From: an uncultured Armatimonadota bacterium
GTDB taxonomy: Bacteria > Armatimonadota > Fimbriimonadia > Fimbriimonadales > Fimbriimonadaceae
Assembly (NCBI GenBank): GCA_903833215.1
Contig: CAILEM010000102.1
Location: 1 to 53,587 of the forward strand
Length of the DNA stretch: 53,587 nt
Direction of reading: 5' to 3'
Below are positions 36,832 through 45,246 of the stretch, piece by piece (the first letter of the stretch is position 1; the number at the start of each line of letters is the position of its first letter). A model generated the notes under the pieces. That model was not told the origin of the DNA. It did no database searches and saw nothing but the letters and a program-made list of their open reading frames with translations. The position numbers and the translations under genes were made by a program.

Positions 36832-37289
36832 ATTGCGCCTTCTTGAACGAACTCAAAGAGCACGCCCAAGCTTCCCTCCGTTGTATGGCTTTTTGGATGC
36901 ATAAAGAAAACTTTCGTGCCTCGCGACCCATTGCGGGGTGCAGGATCGATGATGTTAAAGCCCTTGGCCTTGAGATCATCGAAGGCAACCTGAATGTCGT
37001 CGACGCGATATGCGACGTGGGCCAATCCACCACGGCCGCCTTGCTTCTCAATCTGCTTGGCAACCGGCGATTCGGCATTGAGCGGTTGGAGCAGTTGAAT
37101 GAGGTTGTCGCTGTCGCCGACGCGAAGCAGAACTTCCTTGACTTGGTCACCGCCATACACTTCTTCTTCGTGTACGACGGCGAATCCTATTTGTTGATAG
37201 AGAGCGACCTGTGCATCCATCTGTCCCAACGGAACCGCGATGGCGACATGGTCGATATGTTTAATGTATTCGGATGCTTCTAGACTCAT
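36828..37289 (-). CDS. mce: Methylmalonyl-CoA epimerase
   Basis: A vicinal-oxygen-chelate epimerase, 153 residues, interconverting (S)- and (R)-methylmalonyl-CoA. The metal ligands are in HIDHVAIAV (first His), GLAHVAYRVDD (second His) and LFEFVQ (Glu). ATG at 37289 is preferred because MSLEASEYIKHIDHVAIAV is the family start; an upstream in-frame ATG at 37352 would lie inside the 1.3S gene. Confidence 0.93.
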   Translation of the reverse strand: MSLEASEYIKHIDHVAIAVPLGQMDAQVALYQQIGFAVVHEEEVYGGDQVKEVLLRVGDSDNLIQLLQPLNAESPVAKQIEKQGGRGGLAHVAYRVDDIQVAFDDLKAKGFNIIDPAPRNGSRGTKVFFMHPKSHTTEGSLGVLFEFVQEGAI

Positions 37290-37299
37290 CTCAGCTTCC

Positions 37300-37686
37300 T
37301 TACTCGAACTCAACGAGTACTTGACCTTGCTTGACCGAATTTGTTTTTTCAACGCGGATCGACTTGATCTTGCCCGCGACTGGTGAAGTGATCGTGGTGA
37401 ACATCTTCATCGCCTCCAGCACGAGCAGTTGCTGCTCGGCAGTGACTTCTTGGCCGACTTCGATATTGACCTCAGAGACCACGCCAGCAAGCGGGCTGCG
37501 GCAGACCTTCGATTCATCAGCGACAGCTTCGCCACCCGCCATCGGGGCGGGTGCCATGATGATCGGAGCGGCGGAGCCTCCGGTTGCACCGGTTTGAATA
37601 TAGCGAACACCAGAGGTCGGTTCGGATTCCGCGACCTCTACGTCAACCTCGTAGACTTTTCCTTCGACGGTGATTTTGAGTTTCAT
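37300..37686 (-). CDS. Biotin carrier (transcarboxylase 1.3S-like) subunit
   Basis: A 128-residue biotin carrier. The C-terminal biotinyl domain (60-128) has EAMKM at 91-95 with the biotin Lys at 94. The N-terminus (KITVEGKVYEVDVEV) and an Ala/Pro/Gly linker match the 1.3S subunit of transcarboxylase and carboxylase carriers. It shuttles carboxyl groups between the 5S and 12S sites. It sits between the 12S and epimerase genes. Confidence 0.9.
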   Translation of the reverse strand: MKLKITVEGKVYEVDVEVAESEPTSGVRYIQTGATGGSAAPIIMAPAPMAGGEAVADESKVCRSPLAGVVSEVNIEVGQEVTAEQQLLVLEAMKMFTTITSPVAGKIKSIRVEKTNSVKQGQVLVEFE

Positions 37687-37696
37687 GTGATCGTCC

Positions 37697-39253
37697 TTAC
37701 AGCGGGATCAGCCCGTGCTTCTTCGCCGGGCGAAGGGTTCGCTTGGTTACCAGGCCTTCGAGGGTCTTGGCAATCTCAACTCGGGTTTGATTCGGTTCGA
37801 TAATGTCGTCAACCACTCTTGCGGCAGCGGCAGTGTACGGAGTGCTGAATCGCTCTCGGTATGTTTCTGCCAAAGCCTTTCTCGTGGCGGGTTTATCCTC
37901 GGCGGAGTCGATCTCGCGTCGGAACACGATCTCAGCGGCGCCTTCGGCACCCATGACCGCAACTTCAGCACTTGGCCATGCATAGACGCGGTCAGCAGCC
38001 AGATCCTTGCAGCACATGGCAACATACGCGCCACCATACGCTTTGCGAAGAATGACTGTGATCTTGGGCACGGTGGCTGCCGAGTAAGCGAAGAGGAGCT
38101 TAGCGCCGTGGCGGATGATTCCACGATGCTCTTGATCGATACCGGGCAAGTAGCCAGGAGTGTCGACGAGCGTTACTATCGGGATGTTGAATGCGTTGCA
38201 GAAGCGAACGAATCCAGCTGCCTTGTCGCTGGCATCGATGTCGATGACACCTGCCATGTGCTTCGGCTGGTTGGCGATGATTCCTACCGGCATGCCCGTA
38301 ATTCTCGCAAACCCCACTACTATATTCATCGCGTAGGTCTCTTGCGACTCCATAAAGTCGTTGAAGTCCACGATCTTTCGGATGACGTCGCGCACATCGT
38401 ATGGATGCTTTGCATCATCGGGGATAACTTCGTCGAGACTGTAGTCTGGTTCCAGACTGTAGCTGCCCCCAAGAACCGGAGGATCCTGGGTGTTGTTGTT
38501 CGGCAAGAAGCTCAATAGTCGCTTGCAGATGCCAACCGCATGTTCATCATTCTCGGCGACGAAGTGAACCACGCCCGATCGATCAATCTGCGCACTTGGT
38601 CCACCAAGAGCTTCTGCCGTGATATCCTCACCGGTTACCTGCTTGATAACTTGTGGCCCTGTGATAAACATCTGAGCCTGTCGCGTTTGGATGATGAAGT
38701 CAGTAAGAGCCGGCGAATAGGCTGCGCCACCCGCACAAGGACCACAGATCAAAGAAATCTGGGGAACCACGCCGCTGAGTTGGGTATTGGTGTAGAAGAC
38801 CTTGCCGTAGCCTGCAAGTGAGTAAGTTCCTTCTTGGATTCTCGCGCCACCGGAATCGTTGAAGAATACGAATGGTACGCCTGTTCGAAGCGACGCCTCC
38901 ATCGATTCGACGATTTTCGCACAGTGGACTTCACCGGCGGATCCACCGAAAACGGTGAAGTCTTGGCTGGCGGTATTCACGTAGCGACCATCAACCGTAC
39001 CGACACCAGTGACGACTCCATCAGAAGGAGATTCTTTGCCTGCCATTCCAAAGTCGACACATCGTTGGTTAGCGAACAAGCCGCTTTCTTGGAATGTGTT
39101 TGGGTCAAAGAACAGCCCAATTCTCTCTCTCGCAGAGAGCTTGCCGCCTTTGTGCTGCTTATCGAGCTTATCTTGCCCGCCGCCCAGCGCAAGCTTTGCC
39201 TTGCGTTCTCGGAGTTCCGTTATCTGAGCTTGAATTTTCGATACCTTTTCCAT
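37697..39253 (-). CDS. Acyl-CoA carboxyltransferase (transcarboxylase 12S-like) subunit
   Basis: A 518-residue carboxyltransferase beta-type subunit with two crotonase-fold halves. The N-half has FFNDSGGARIQEGTYSLAGYGKVF and the C-half TLVDTPGYLPGIDQEHRGIIRHGAKLL and GGAYVAMCCKDLAADRVYAWPSAEVAVMGAEGA. It moves the carboxyl between biotin and propionyl-CoA/methylmalonyl-CoA. The same fold serves propionyl-CoA carboxylase beta; the 5S gene and the absence of a biotin carboxylase point to a transcarboxylase 12S role. The 1.3S gene starts 10 nt downstream. Confidence 0.92.
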   Translation of the reverse strand: MEKVSKIQAQITELRERKAKLALGGGQDKLDKQHKGGKLSARERIGLFFDPNTFQESGLFANQRCVDFGMAGKESPSDGVVTGVGTVDGRYVNTASQDFTVFGGSAGEVHCAKIVESMEASLRTGVPFVFFNDSGGARIQEGTYSLAGYGKVFYTNTQLSGVVPQISLICGPCAGGAAYSPALTDFIIQTRQAQMFITGPQVIKQVTGEDITAEALGGPSAQIDRSGVVHFVAENDEHAVGICKRLLSFLPNNNTQDPPVLGGSYSLEPDYSLDEVIPDDAKHPYDVRDVIRKIVDFNDFMESQETYAMNIVVGFARITGMPVGIIANQPKHMAGVIDIDASDKAAGFVRFCNAFNIPIVTLVDTPGYLPGIDQEHRGIIRHGAKLLFAYSAATVPKITVILRKAYGGAYVAMCCKDLAADRVYAWPSAEVAVMGAEGAAEIVFRREIDSAEDKPATRKALAETYRERFSTPYTAAAARVVDDIIEPNQTRVEIAKTLEGLVTKRTLRPAKKHGLIPL

Positions 39254-39269
39254 GAGTTCTTCTTGCGTG

Positions 39270-40556
39270 TTATGCGCGGATATGCTGGTACGCGGATTTC
39301 TCTAGTTCTTCTCGGTGATCTGGATGAGCAATGGCGATCAGTTCCTTGGCTCGCTGAGCAAGGTTCTTTCCATAAAGATCGGCAATGCCAAATTCGGTAA
39401 CAACGTAGTGGACGTGAGCTCGGGTTGTGACAACACCGGCACCAGGCTTGAGCATAGCGACGATTCTCGATTCTCCCCGTCGGGTAGCGCTTGGAATCGC
39501 AAAGATAGGCTTTCCACCTTCGCTTAGGGATGCGCCACGGACGAAGTCCATCTGGCCACCCACACCACTGTAAATGCGCCGTCCAATCGAGTCAGCACAA
39601 ACTTGACCCGTGAGGTCAATCTCAACCGCGCTGTTGATGGCGATCATCTTCGGAAGCCGTCGAATAACCGACGTGTCGTTCACGTAGCTGATATCCATCA
39701 TTTCGACGCCAGGATTGTCATCGACGAAGTCGTAAAGCCTTCTCGATCCGCTGACAAAACCAGAGACACAGCGTCCTTTCTGGAAAGGTTTGCATTCGTT
39801 TGTGATGATGCCTTTCTCAACGAGGTCAATAACTCCATCGCTGAACATCTCTGTATGCAGACCAAGCCGTCGGTGATTCGTTAAGGCCGCAAGGACGGCG
39901 TTTGGAATGGCACCGATGCCGGTTTGAAGTGTCGAACCATCTTCGATCAAACTCGCGATGCGCTCACCGATAATCGTCTCAATTCTTCCGGGAGGCTCGG
40001 CGACGTGCTCAACGAGAGGAGCGTTCCCTTCCACCATGTAGTTGAACTTCGACATGTGGATATTGCCTTCACCGCGCGTTCGCGGCATGAACTCGTTGAC
40101 CTGCGCGATCACGATCTTGGCTGTTTCAACGGCGGAGACGGCGATATCAACAGAAACGCCCAATGAACAGTATCCATGGGCGTCTGGAGGAGTTACGCTG
40201 ACAAGCGCCACATCGAGTGGCAGCTTGCCTCGACGAAAAAGTGCCGGAATTTCGCTAAGGAAGATCGGGATATAGTCGGCTCTTCCCTGGTCGACAGCTT
40301 GACGGACGTTAGCACCGATGAAGAAGTTGTTGAGTTTGAAGGAGTCTTTGACCTCTACATTTGTGTAGGATGCGTTTCCTTCGGTGTGGAGATGGACGAT
40401 TTCCACATCTCGAATCTCGGAAGCTCGGGCTACCATGGCATCGACGAGCAATTGAGGGAACGCGCCCATCCCGTGGATGTAAACGCGGTCACCTGATTTG
40501 ATTGCTTCGAGCGCTTTGGCGGCAGAAGTGTAGGGTTTCTGGGCGCTGTAAGTCAT
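39270..40556 (-). CDS. Acetyl-CoA hydrolase / CoA-transferase family protein
   Basis: A family I-like CoA-transferase (428 residues) of the 4-hydroxybutyrate CoA-transferase/acetyl-CoA hydrolase (Ach1) group. The two-domain layout is complete; the catalytic Glu is probably E236 in GLHTEMFSDG, and GIGAIPNAV and SGVGGQMDFVRGA are the CoA-site loops. In this operon it most likely moves CoA between succinyl-CoA and propionate or acetate, closing a Wood-Werkman-type cycle; the exact acids cannot be read from sequence. It is 45 nt from the small subunit gene and 16 nt from the 12S gene. Confidence 0.88.
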   Translation of the reverse strand: MTYSAQKPYTSAAKALEAIKSGDRVYIHGMGAFPQLLVDAMVARASEIRDVEIVHLHTEGNASYTNVEVKDSFKLNNFFIGANVRQAVDQGRADYIPIFLSEIPALFRRGKLPLDVALVSVTPPDAHGYCSLGVSVDIAVSAVETAKIVIAQVNEFMPRTRGEGNIHMSKFNYMVEGNAPLVEHVAEPPGRIETIIGERIASLIEDGSTLQTGIGAIPNAVLAALTNHRRLGLHTEMFSDGVIDLVEKGIITNECKPFQKGRCVSGFVSGSRRLYDFVDDNPGVEMMDISYVNDTSVIRRLPKMIAINSAVEIDLTGQVCADSIGRRIYSGVGGQMDFVRGASLSEGGKPIFAIPSATRRGESRIVAMLKPGAGVVTTRAHVHYVVTEFGIADLYGKNLAQRAKELIAIAHPDHREELEKSAYQHIRA

Positions 40557-40601
40557 ATGATTCTTGGATCCTTGGAATCGCCTTTCGCGAATTCCTACCT
40601 T

Positions 40602-40886
40602 TTACCGATTGATCGCGCGGGTTCTTGGCATGGTGTGCGACCCTTGCAAGGCTGCCCTGCCTTGATGGCTCCATTGGTCAGGGTCGCTAACTCTTCGAAT
40701 GACTCGAATCGTCGCTTTCTTACCAAGGTATGCCGCAACTGCTGCCGCAATAACTTGCGCGGTCTCTTCTGAGAGGCCGTCATTGGCCCCTAACTTCGTC
40801 TCAAATTCACTTAGGCGCTTCTTTACGTCTTGCAATTCGCGCATCAATGCGTCGAATTCCGATCGTGTCACAGTGTTTTCGCTCAT
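40602..40886 (-). CDS. Putative small accessory subunit of the transcarboxylase
   Basis: A 94-residue protein. The N-terminus is a short coiled coil (RSEFDALMRELQDVKKRLSEFETKL). The C-half is EETAQVIAAAVAAYLGKKATIRVIRRV then WSHQGRAALQGSH. The conserved-looking block IAAAVAAYLG...W...GR...SH is of the kind found in small proteins next to biotin-dependent decarboxylase/transcarboxylase genes, but I cannot name the family with certainty. It overlaps the 5S stop by ATGA. A role as structural or assembly subunit is inferred from location only. Confidence 0.65.
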   Translation of the reverse strand: MSENTVTRSEFDALMRELQDVKKRLSEFETKLGANDGLSEETAQVIAAAVAAYLGKKATIRVIRRVSDPDQWSHQGRAALQGSHTMPRTRAINR

Positions 40887-42364
40887 ACAGGAGCCACCGT
40901 CACCTTCTGCTTCTTGCCGTTGATCGTGACTTCATAGTTGATCGGGGCCTTCAGCATGCCAGGGTGGTTTGGATCCACCGCAGCAACCGGGTCGGAGGCA
41001 AGGTTCTTGGGTCCGTCTGCTCGCTCTTTGAAGAACTTTGGCGCAACCTGTGGGAACATCGCGTAGGTCAGAACGTCCTCGTCCGTACCGTTATTCCCCT
41101 CAAGCTTCCCAGCCTCTGCCTGCAGGTGCTCCCATTCGGGTTGCAGCAGGTCAGCCGGTCGGCAAGTGATGAGTTCCTTCTTCGAAAATTCTTTCGCCTT
41201 GGCGATCACTTCTGGGTCTTTCTCAGCAATCGTCTTGCCGTAGTAGCCCAACATCAGGTCACTGAATTCGCCCGTCATCACCTTGTACTGGCCCATCATT
41301 ACGTTGAAGACGGCCTGGGTACCGACGATTTGACTGGAAGGTGTTACCAGCGGCGGGAAGCCAGCGGCGGCGCGAACCTTCGGAACTTCTTCCAGAACTT
41401 CCTTCATCTTGTCCCCTTGGCCCTGCTGCTTCAACTGGCCTTCCATGTTGCTCAGCATTCCGCCGGGGATTTGACTCTTGAAAATCTCAGTTTCGACGCC
41501 CGTGATATCGCTCAAAAAGGCGTGGTAGCGAGGTCGGACTTTGGCGAAGTGATCTCGGGCCTTGTAAACCAAGTCAAGATTGATCTTGGTTTCATATCCG
41601 GTGCCCTCAAGCATCTCGACAAGGCTCTCGGTGGGATTGTGTCCTGGGCCGAGGCTCAGCGAACTCACCGAAGCGTCAACAATGTCAGCACCTGCTTCAA
41701 TCGCCTTCATCAAGCTGACCATGGTCACGCCGGTCGTCGCGTGGCAGTGAACGTGAACGAGCACATCCTTTCCGCATCGATCCTTGATACCCTTGGTTAG
41801 GTCGTAGGCTGGCTGTGGCTTGAGCAAAGCGGCCATGTCTTTAATGCAGATCGAATCGACCCCCATTTCGACAAGCTGTTCGGCCATATCTACGAATTTC
41901 TCAATCGTGTGAATGGGTGAGGTTGTGTAGCAAATCGTGCCCTGGGCATGCTTGCCAGTACGCTTGACGGCTTTGATTGCCGTCTCAAGATTTCTTGGGT
42001 CGTTGAGTGCGTCGAACACTCGGAAGACATCCATACCATTAAGCGCCGCCTTCTCGACGAATCGGGAAACGACGGAGTCTTCGTAGTGGCGATAGCCCAG
42101 AAGGTTCTGCCCTCGGAGCAGCATCTGAGTTCGCGTATTAGGAAGCAATTTCCTAAAGGTTCGCAGTCGCTCCCATGGATCTTCGTTTAGGAATCGGATG
42201 CAGGAGTCGTATGTCGCTCCGCCCCAACACTCTAACGACCAGTAACCAGCTTTATCGAGCCACTCGCAGGCAGGAATCATGTCCTCCATTGCCATTCGAG
42301 TGGCCATCAAGCTCTGGTGAGAATCCCGCAGGATTACATCGGTAATTTCTATAGTTCGGCTCAA
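40883..42364 (-). CDS. Methylmalonyl-CoA:pyruvate carboxyltransferase 5S subunit
   Basis: The 5S (pyruvate/oxaloacetate) carboxyltransferase subunit of transcarboxylase, an HMGL-like TIM barrel. Motifs: ITDVILRDSHQSLMATRMAME, ECWGGATYDSCIRFLNEDPW, LRGQNLLGYRHY, IKDMAALLKPQ (active-site Lys region), VHVHCHATTG (metal His pair), IPGGMLSNMEGQL and VTPSSQIVGTQAVFNVM. Similarity to the Propionibacterium 5S protein extends to the C-terminal strand IT-rich tail. It transfers a carboxyl between oxaloacetate and biotin. The start is uncertain: TTG at 42364 has a GGGGTAAG ribosome site; TTG at 42466 extends the frame by 34 poorly family-like residues but has a TATTTA box 7 nt upstream. First gene of the operon. 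Confidence 0.92.
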   Translation of the reverse strand: MSRTIEITDVILRDSHQSLMATRMAMEDMIPACEWLDKAGYWSLECWGGATYDSCIRFLNEDPWERLRTFRKLLPNTRTQMLLRGQNLLGYRHYEDSVVSRFVEKAALNGMDVFRVFDALNDPRNLETAIKAVKRTGKHAQGTICYTTSPIHTIEKFVDMAEQLVEMGVDSICIKDMAALLKPQPAYDLTKGIKDRCGKDVLVHVHCHATTGVTMVSLMKAIEAGADIVDASVSSLSLGPGHNPTESLVEMLEGTGYETKINLDLVYKARDHFAKVRPRYHAFLSDITGVETEIFKSQIPGGMLSNMEGQLKQQGQGDKMKEVLEEVPKVRAAAGFPPLVTPSSQIVGTQAVFNVMMGQYKVMTGEFSDLMLGYYGKTIAEKDPEVIAKAKEFSKKELITCRPADLLQPEWEHLQAEAGKLEGNNGTDEDVLTYAMFPQVAPKFFKERADGPKNLASDPVAAVDPNHPGMLKAPINYEVTINGKKQKVTVAPV

Positions 42365-42744
42365 TTTCTTACCCCGGTTTCCTTCGCTTTCGGGACAGAG
42401 TTTTGCACATTTGAACCTGATGGAGCCCGTCGGCAATTCCTTGTCATAGTAATTCCCCACAGACAAAACTAGTTAAATAGGTCATGCTTTTTCTGTCTAT
42501 TCCCTCAGGGTCCCTACAGGATTCAGGCGCAACATCTAACGAACGCCTTGAACCTGTTTTGGAGGTATTTGAGTCTGGAAGGAGACCACTCCAAGCCTAC
42601 CAACATTGAATTCGGGCTTTATCTGCCTGGAGTTTTTCAATCATCGATCTTTACAGAATCATCAGATTCGACAAACGATCATCGTTAATCAAAAGCCAGG
42701 AATTTCACACAACTCCTTATGGCTTATCCTTCCACCTAGGCCAA

Positions 42745-44160
42745 TCAGTAGTGCAGTTCGTAGACCCGATCTGCGTGGACGTGTCGCACGATCTGGACGC
42801 GTGTGTCCGGCCAGAAAACCTCAATGTGCATGGTGCCGCCAATCTCACCAAGGCCAAAGTGAAGCACGAGATCATTCTGGTTTCCTTCTCCAGTTCCGGC
42901 TTCCACCTGGCGTGTCAACGTCTTCCCTTTTAGCAGCACGCGCACCTGGGCACCGATGGCGGACCTATTCACATGTTTGCCATCTCCGCGCAATTTCACC
43001 TCAAGCCAGTGGTGCGGTGGAGACTGATTCATGAAGACTTTTCCGGCGCTCACCAAGTCCATGCGACCATCATGGTCAAAATCTGCCCAGGCCGCCTGGT
43101 AAGTGGCAGGCAACTTCTCAAGTCCGGACCCAGCGGTGACATCCGCAAAATCAAAGTGGCCTTTGTTGCGGAAGAGGACTGGATAATTGGGCGTGTTGAA
43201 CGAAGCCATTCCATACACAGTCGTGAAAAACAGGTCCAGGGTTCCGTCGTTATCAAAATCAGCAGCAGCGGGCGACGCGTAAGACTCTTGGTAGAACACG
43301 CCGCAGGTTCCCTTATCTTCAAAATGGTAGCGCTTCGTCGGGCCCAGATTTCTTAGGAATCGTGATTTAGGTTGATCACCCCTTGAGTCCCGGTGAGCAA
43401 AGTTTCCGGAGAATAGGTCCATAAAACCGTCGTTATCGAAATCACCCCAAGCAGCCCCTATGGAGTGGCCCCCATCAAACCCAGGCGAGGTTGCGATGGC
43501 ATTGTATTCGGCTGCGGCATCGAAGAATTTCGCATTTCCGAGATTCAGCCAGAGCTGATTCGGTTGAAGCCGATAGTTGGACGCATACACATCCAGCAGA
43601 CCGTTACGGTTGAAGTCACAGGCGGTCACTCCTCGTGTTCGGTACTTGGCTTCAGTCCACACAAGCTTGAATGATTTCCCGCCCTGGTTCATCAGGATCA
43701 TGCTCGGATACGTGATGTCCTTGTCCCAATCTTCAAAACCCCCAATATAGAGGTCAACGAATCCGTCCCCATCGAAGTCACCCCAGCAGGCTCCTCGCGA
43801 CGATGTTGGAGCGAGTTTTGGTAGGGGGACCTCCGTAAAGCCCTTCCCCTGATCGTTGTGCAGCAGTCGCATTCGCGAATAGTCAAAGAGGTCGACAAAC
43901 CCATCATTATCAAAGTCTGCCGCCACAAAGCTGCCACCGTCGGCAATCCGTGTGAAGTGCTTGCCATGGTCATTCCGCCAGATCCCCGACGAATTACAAA
44001 TGTCGGTCCATCCATCATTGTCAATATCGACCAAGCACACCGCATCCCCACCCAGGCTGAGGCCGACTGCGGCCGTTCGATCCACAAACGTCGGGGCAAC
44101 TTTGGGCTGAGATTGGGACGTCAGGAACGCACTTAGAAAGCAGGCAGAAAAAAGGAACAC
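42745..44160 (-). CDS. Secreted VCBS/FG-GAP protein with ASPIC/UnbV domain (CRTAC1-like)
   Basis: A 471-residue exported protein. The signal peptide is about residues 1-17. Seven or so FG-GAP/VCBS blades contain calcium-binding DxDNDGxxD loops (DIDNDGWTD, DFDNDGFVD, DFDGDGFVD, DFNRNGLLD, DFDNDGTLD, DFDHDGRMD). The C-terminal ASPIC/UnbV domain has RSAIGAQVRVLLKGKTLTRQVEAGTGEGNQND. Integrin-like propeller, surface binding; substrate unknown. GTG start, 18 nt after holA, with no Shine-Dalgarno. Confidence 0.9.
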   Translation of the reverse strand: MFLFSACFLSAFLTSQSQPKVAPTFVDRTAAVGLSLGGDAVCLVDIDNDGWTDICNSSGIWRNDHGKHFTRIADGGSFVAADFDNDGFVDLFDYSRMRLLHNDQGKGFTEVPLPKLAPTSSRGACWGDFDGDGFVDLYIGGFEDWDKDITYPSMILMNQGGKSFKLVWTEAKYRTRGVTACDFNRNGLLDVYASNYRLQPNQLWLNLGNAKFFDAAAEYNAIATSPGFDGGHSIGAAWGDFDNDGFMDLFSGNFAHRDSRGDQPKSRFLRNLGPTKRYHFEDKGTCGVFYQESYASPAAADFDNDGTLDLFFTTVYGMASFNTPNYPVLFRNKGHFDFADVTAGSGLEKLPATYQAAWADFDHDGRMDLVSAGKVFMNQSPPHHWLEVKLRGDGKHVNRSAIGAQVRVLLKGKTLTRQVEAGTGEGNQNDLVLHFGLGEIGGTMHIEVFWPDTRVQIVRHVHADRVYELHY

Positions 44161-44178
44161 AGGCGTTAAGTTACCTGC

Positions 44179-45246
44179 CTACCGAGCAACCGCGGCGGAC
44201 ATCTCGAGCAGCATTCGTTCAAGGGTATCGACGCCACTGAAAGAACTCAGACTTCCCTTCAATCGAGCGTCGGTATCCGCGACGATGGCAAAGCACTTCA
44301 CGAGTTGGGGGAAGCTGAGCCGCTTGGCGGTGGTCATCAAGGGATTCAATCGATAGGGAGCTTCCTTTGCGATCGAGTTCTTATCCGGAAACATCTTGGA
44401 CACCGGCTCGGGGGCGAAGCTTGGACTATTGCAATTCGACTCGACGCAAATCCGGGCTTGCCACAACAACCGTAAATGTCTGGAAACCGTCGGAAGGATT
44501 CGTGAAAATGCGGCTTCTTCGGCTTTCGTCTGAGAACCCACCAAGATGCGCAGTTGCCTCAGAGCCTCCGGCATCTGGCTCGCGAAAACGGCATCGACCA
44601 TCTTGTACACATTCCATTCTCGGGATGGCATCACCACCTCCCGAACGTCGCTTTCGCGAATTTGCGTTTGGTTACCTATGAAGAATTCCAGCTTCCAAAT
44701 TTCATCCACGGCGCGACTGAAGCTGCCACCTGTCATTTCAATAAGAGTCACTGCCGCTTGTTCCGTGATCGTTTTGCCGGACTTAGCGACTTCTTTCTTG
44801 ATGGCCTCGCGAACAGTATTCGCGTCGGGATCAAATATCCACGGGCTTCCATCTTTAGCCTTGACGATTTTCTCCCAGTTCTTTCGAACCGTCTTCAATC
44901 GCGATTGTTTGTTATCGTCACCGGTTTCGTCATCAGCCACCAAAATGAGGAGCGCAGATTCTGGAAGCAGCTTGAAATCAACGTTGCCAATCTTCGCCGG
45001 ATCAAAACGAAGTAAGTGACGAACGATGACGGTTCGTCGCTCGCCTAAAAATGGCGAAGTACCGGCCGCCGCAACCCAATCCATCGGAGTCGATTCGTCC
45101 GCAGCGAAGACCTGCATGTCGAAGTCATCTTTCTGGATTTCTGCCGCTTCCAAAAGATCATGAAGTGCGTTCTGGCGCAACACCTCTTCGTCGCCGCCGA
45201 GCATCACCACTCGATGGGCCAACGCTTTTTCAGGCTGAAATGTCAC
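44179..45246 (-). CDS. holA: DNA polymerase III subunit delta
   Basis: DNA polymerase III delta, 355 residues, the clamp-opening subunit of the clamp loader. The three-domain layout fits: domain I about 1-140 (MLGGDEEVLRQNALHDLL; SALLILVADDETGD), domain II 140-215 (REAIKKEVAKSGKTITEQAAVTLIEMTGGSFSRAVDEIWKL) and the C-terminal collar domain from about 220 on. No active ATP site, as expected. ATG overlaps the transglutaminase stop by 4 nt. It is in an operon with genes unrelated to replication. Confidence 0.88.
   Translation of the reverse strand: MTFQPEKALAHRVVMLGGDEEVLRQNALHDLLEAAEIQKDDFDMQVFAADESTPMDWVAAAGTSPFLGERRTVIVRHLLRFDPAKIGNVDFKLLPESALLILVADDETGDDNKQSRLKTVRKNWEKIVKAKDGSPWIFDPDANTVREAIKKEVAKSGKTITEQAAVTLIEMTGGSFSRAVDEIWKLEFFIGNQTQIRESDVREVVMPSREWNVYKMVDAVFASQMPEALRQLRILVGSQTKAEEAAFSRILPTVSRHLRLLWQARICVESNCNSPSFAPEPVSKMFPDKNSIAKEAPYRLNPLMTTAKRLSFPQLVKCFAIVADTDARLKGSLSSFSGVDTLERMLLEMSAAVAR

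Noticed and set aside
42467-42744. Possible cobalamin riboswitch upstream of the methylmalonyl operon
   Set aside because: No B12-box-like core or matching stems were seen by eye; a covariance search would decide.
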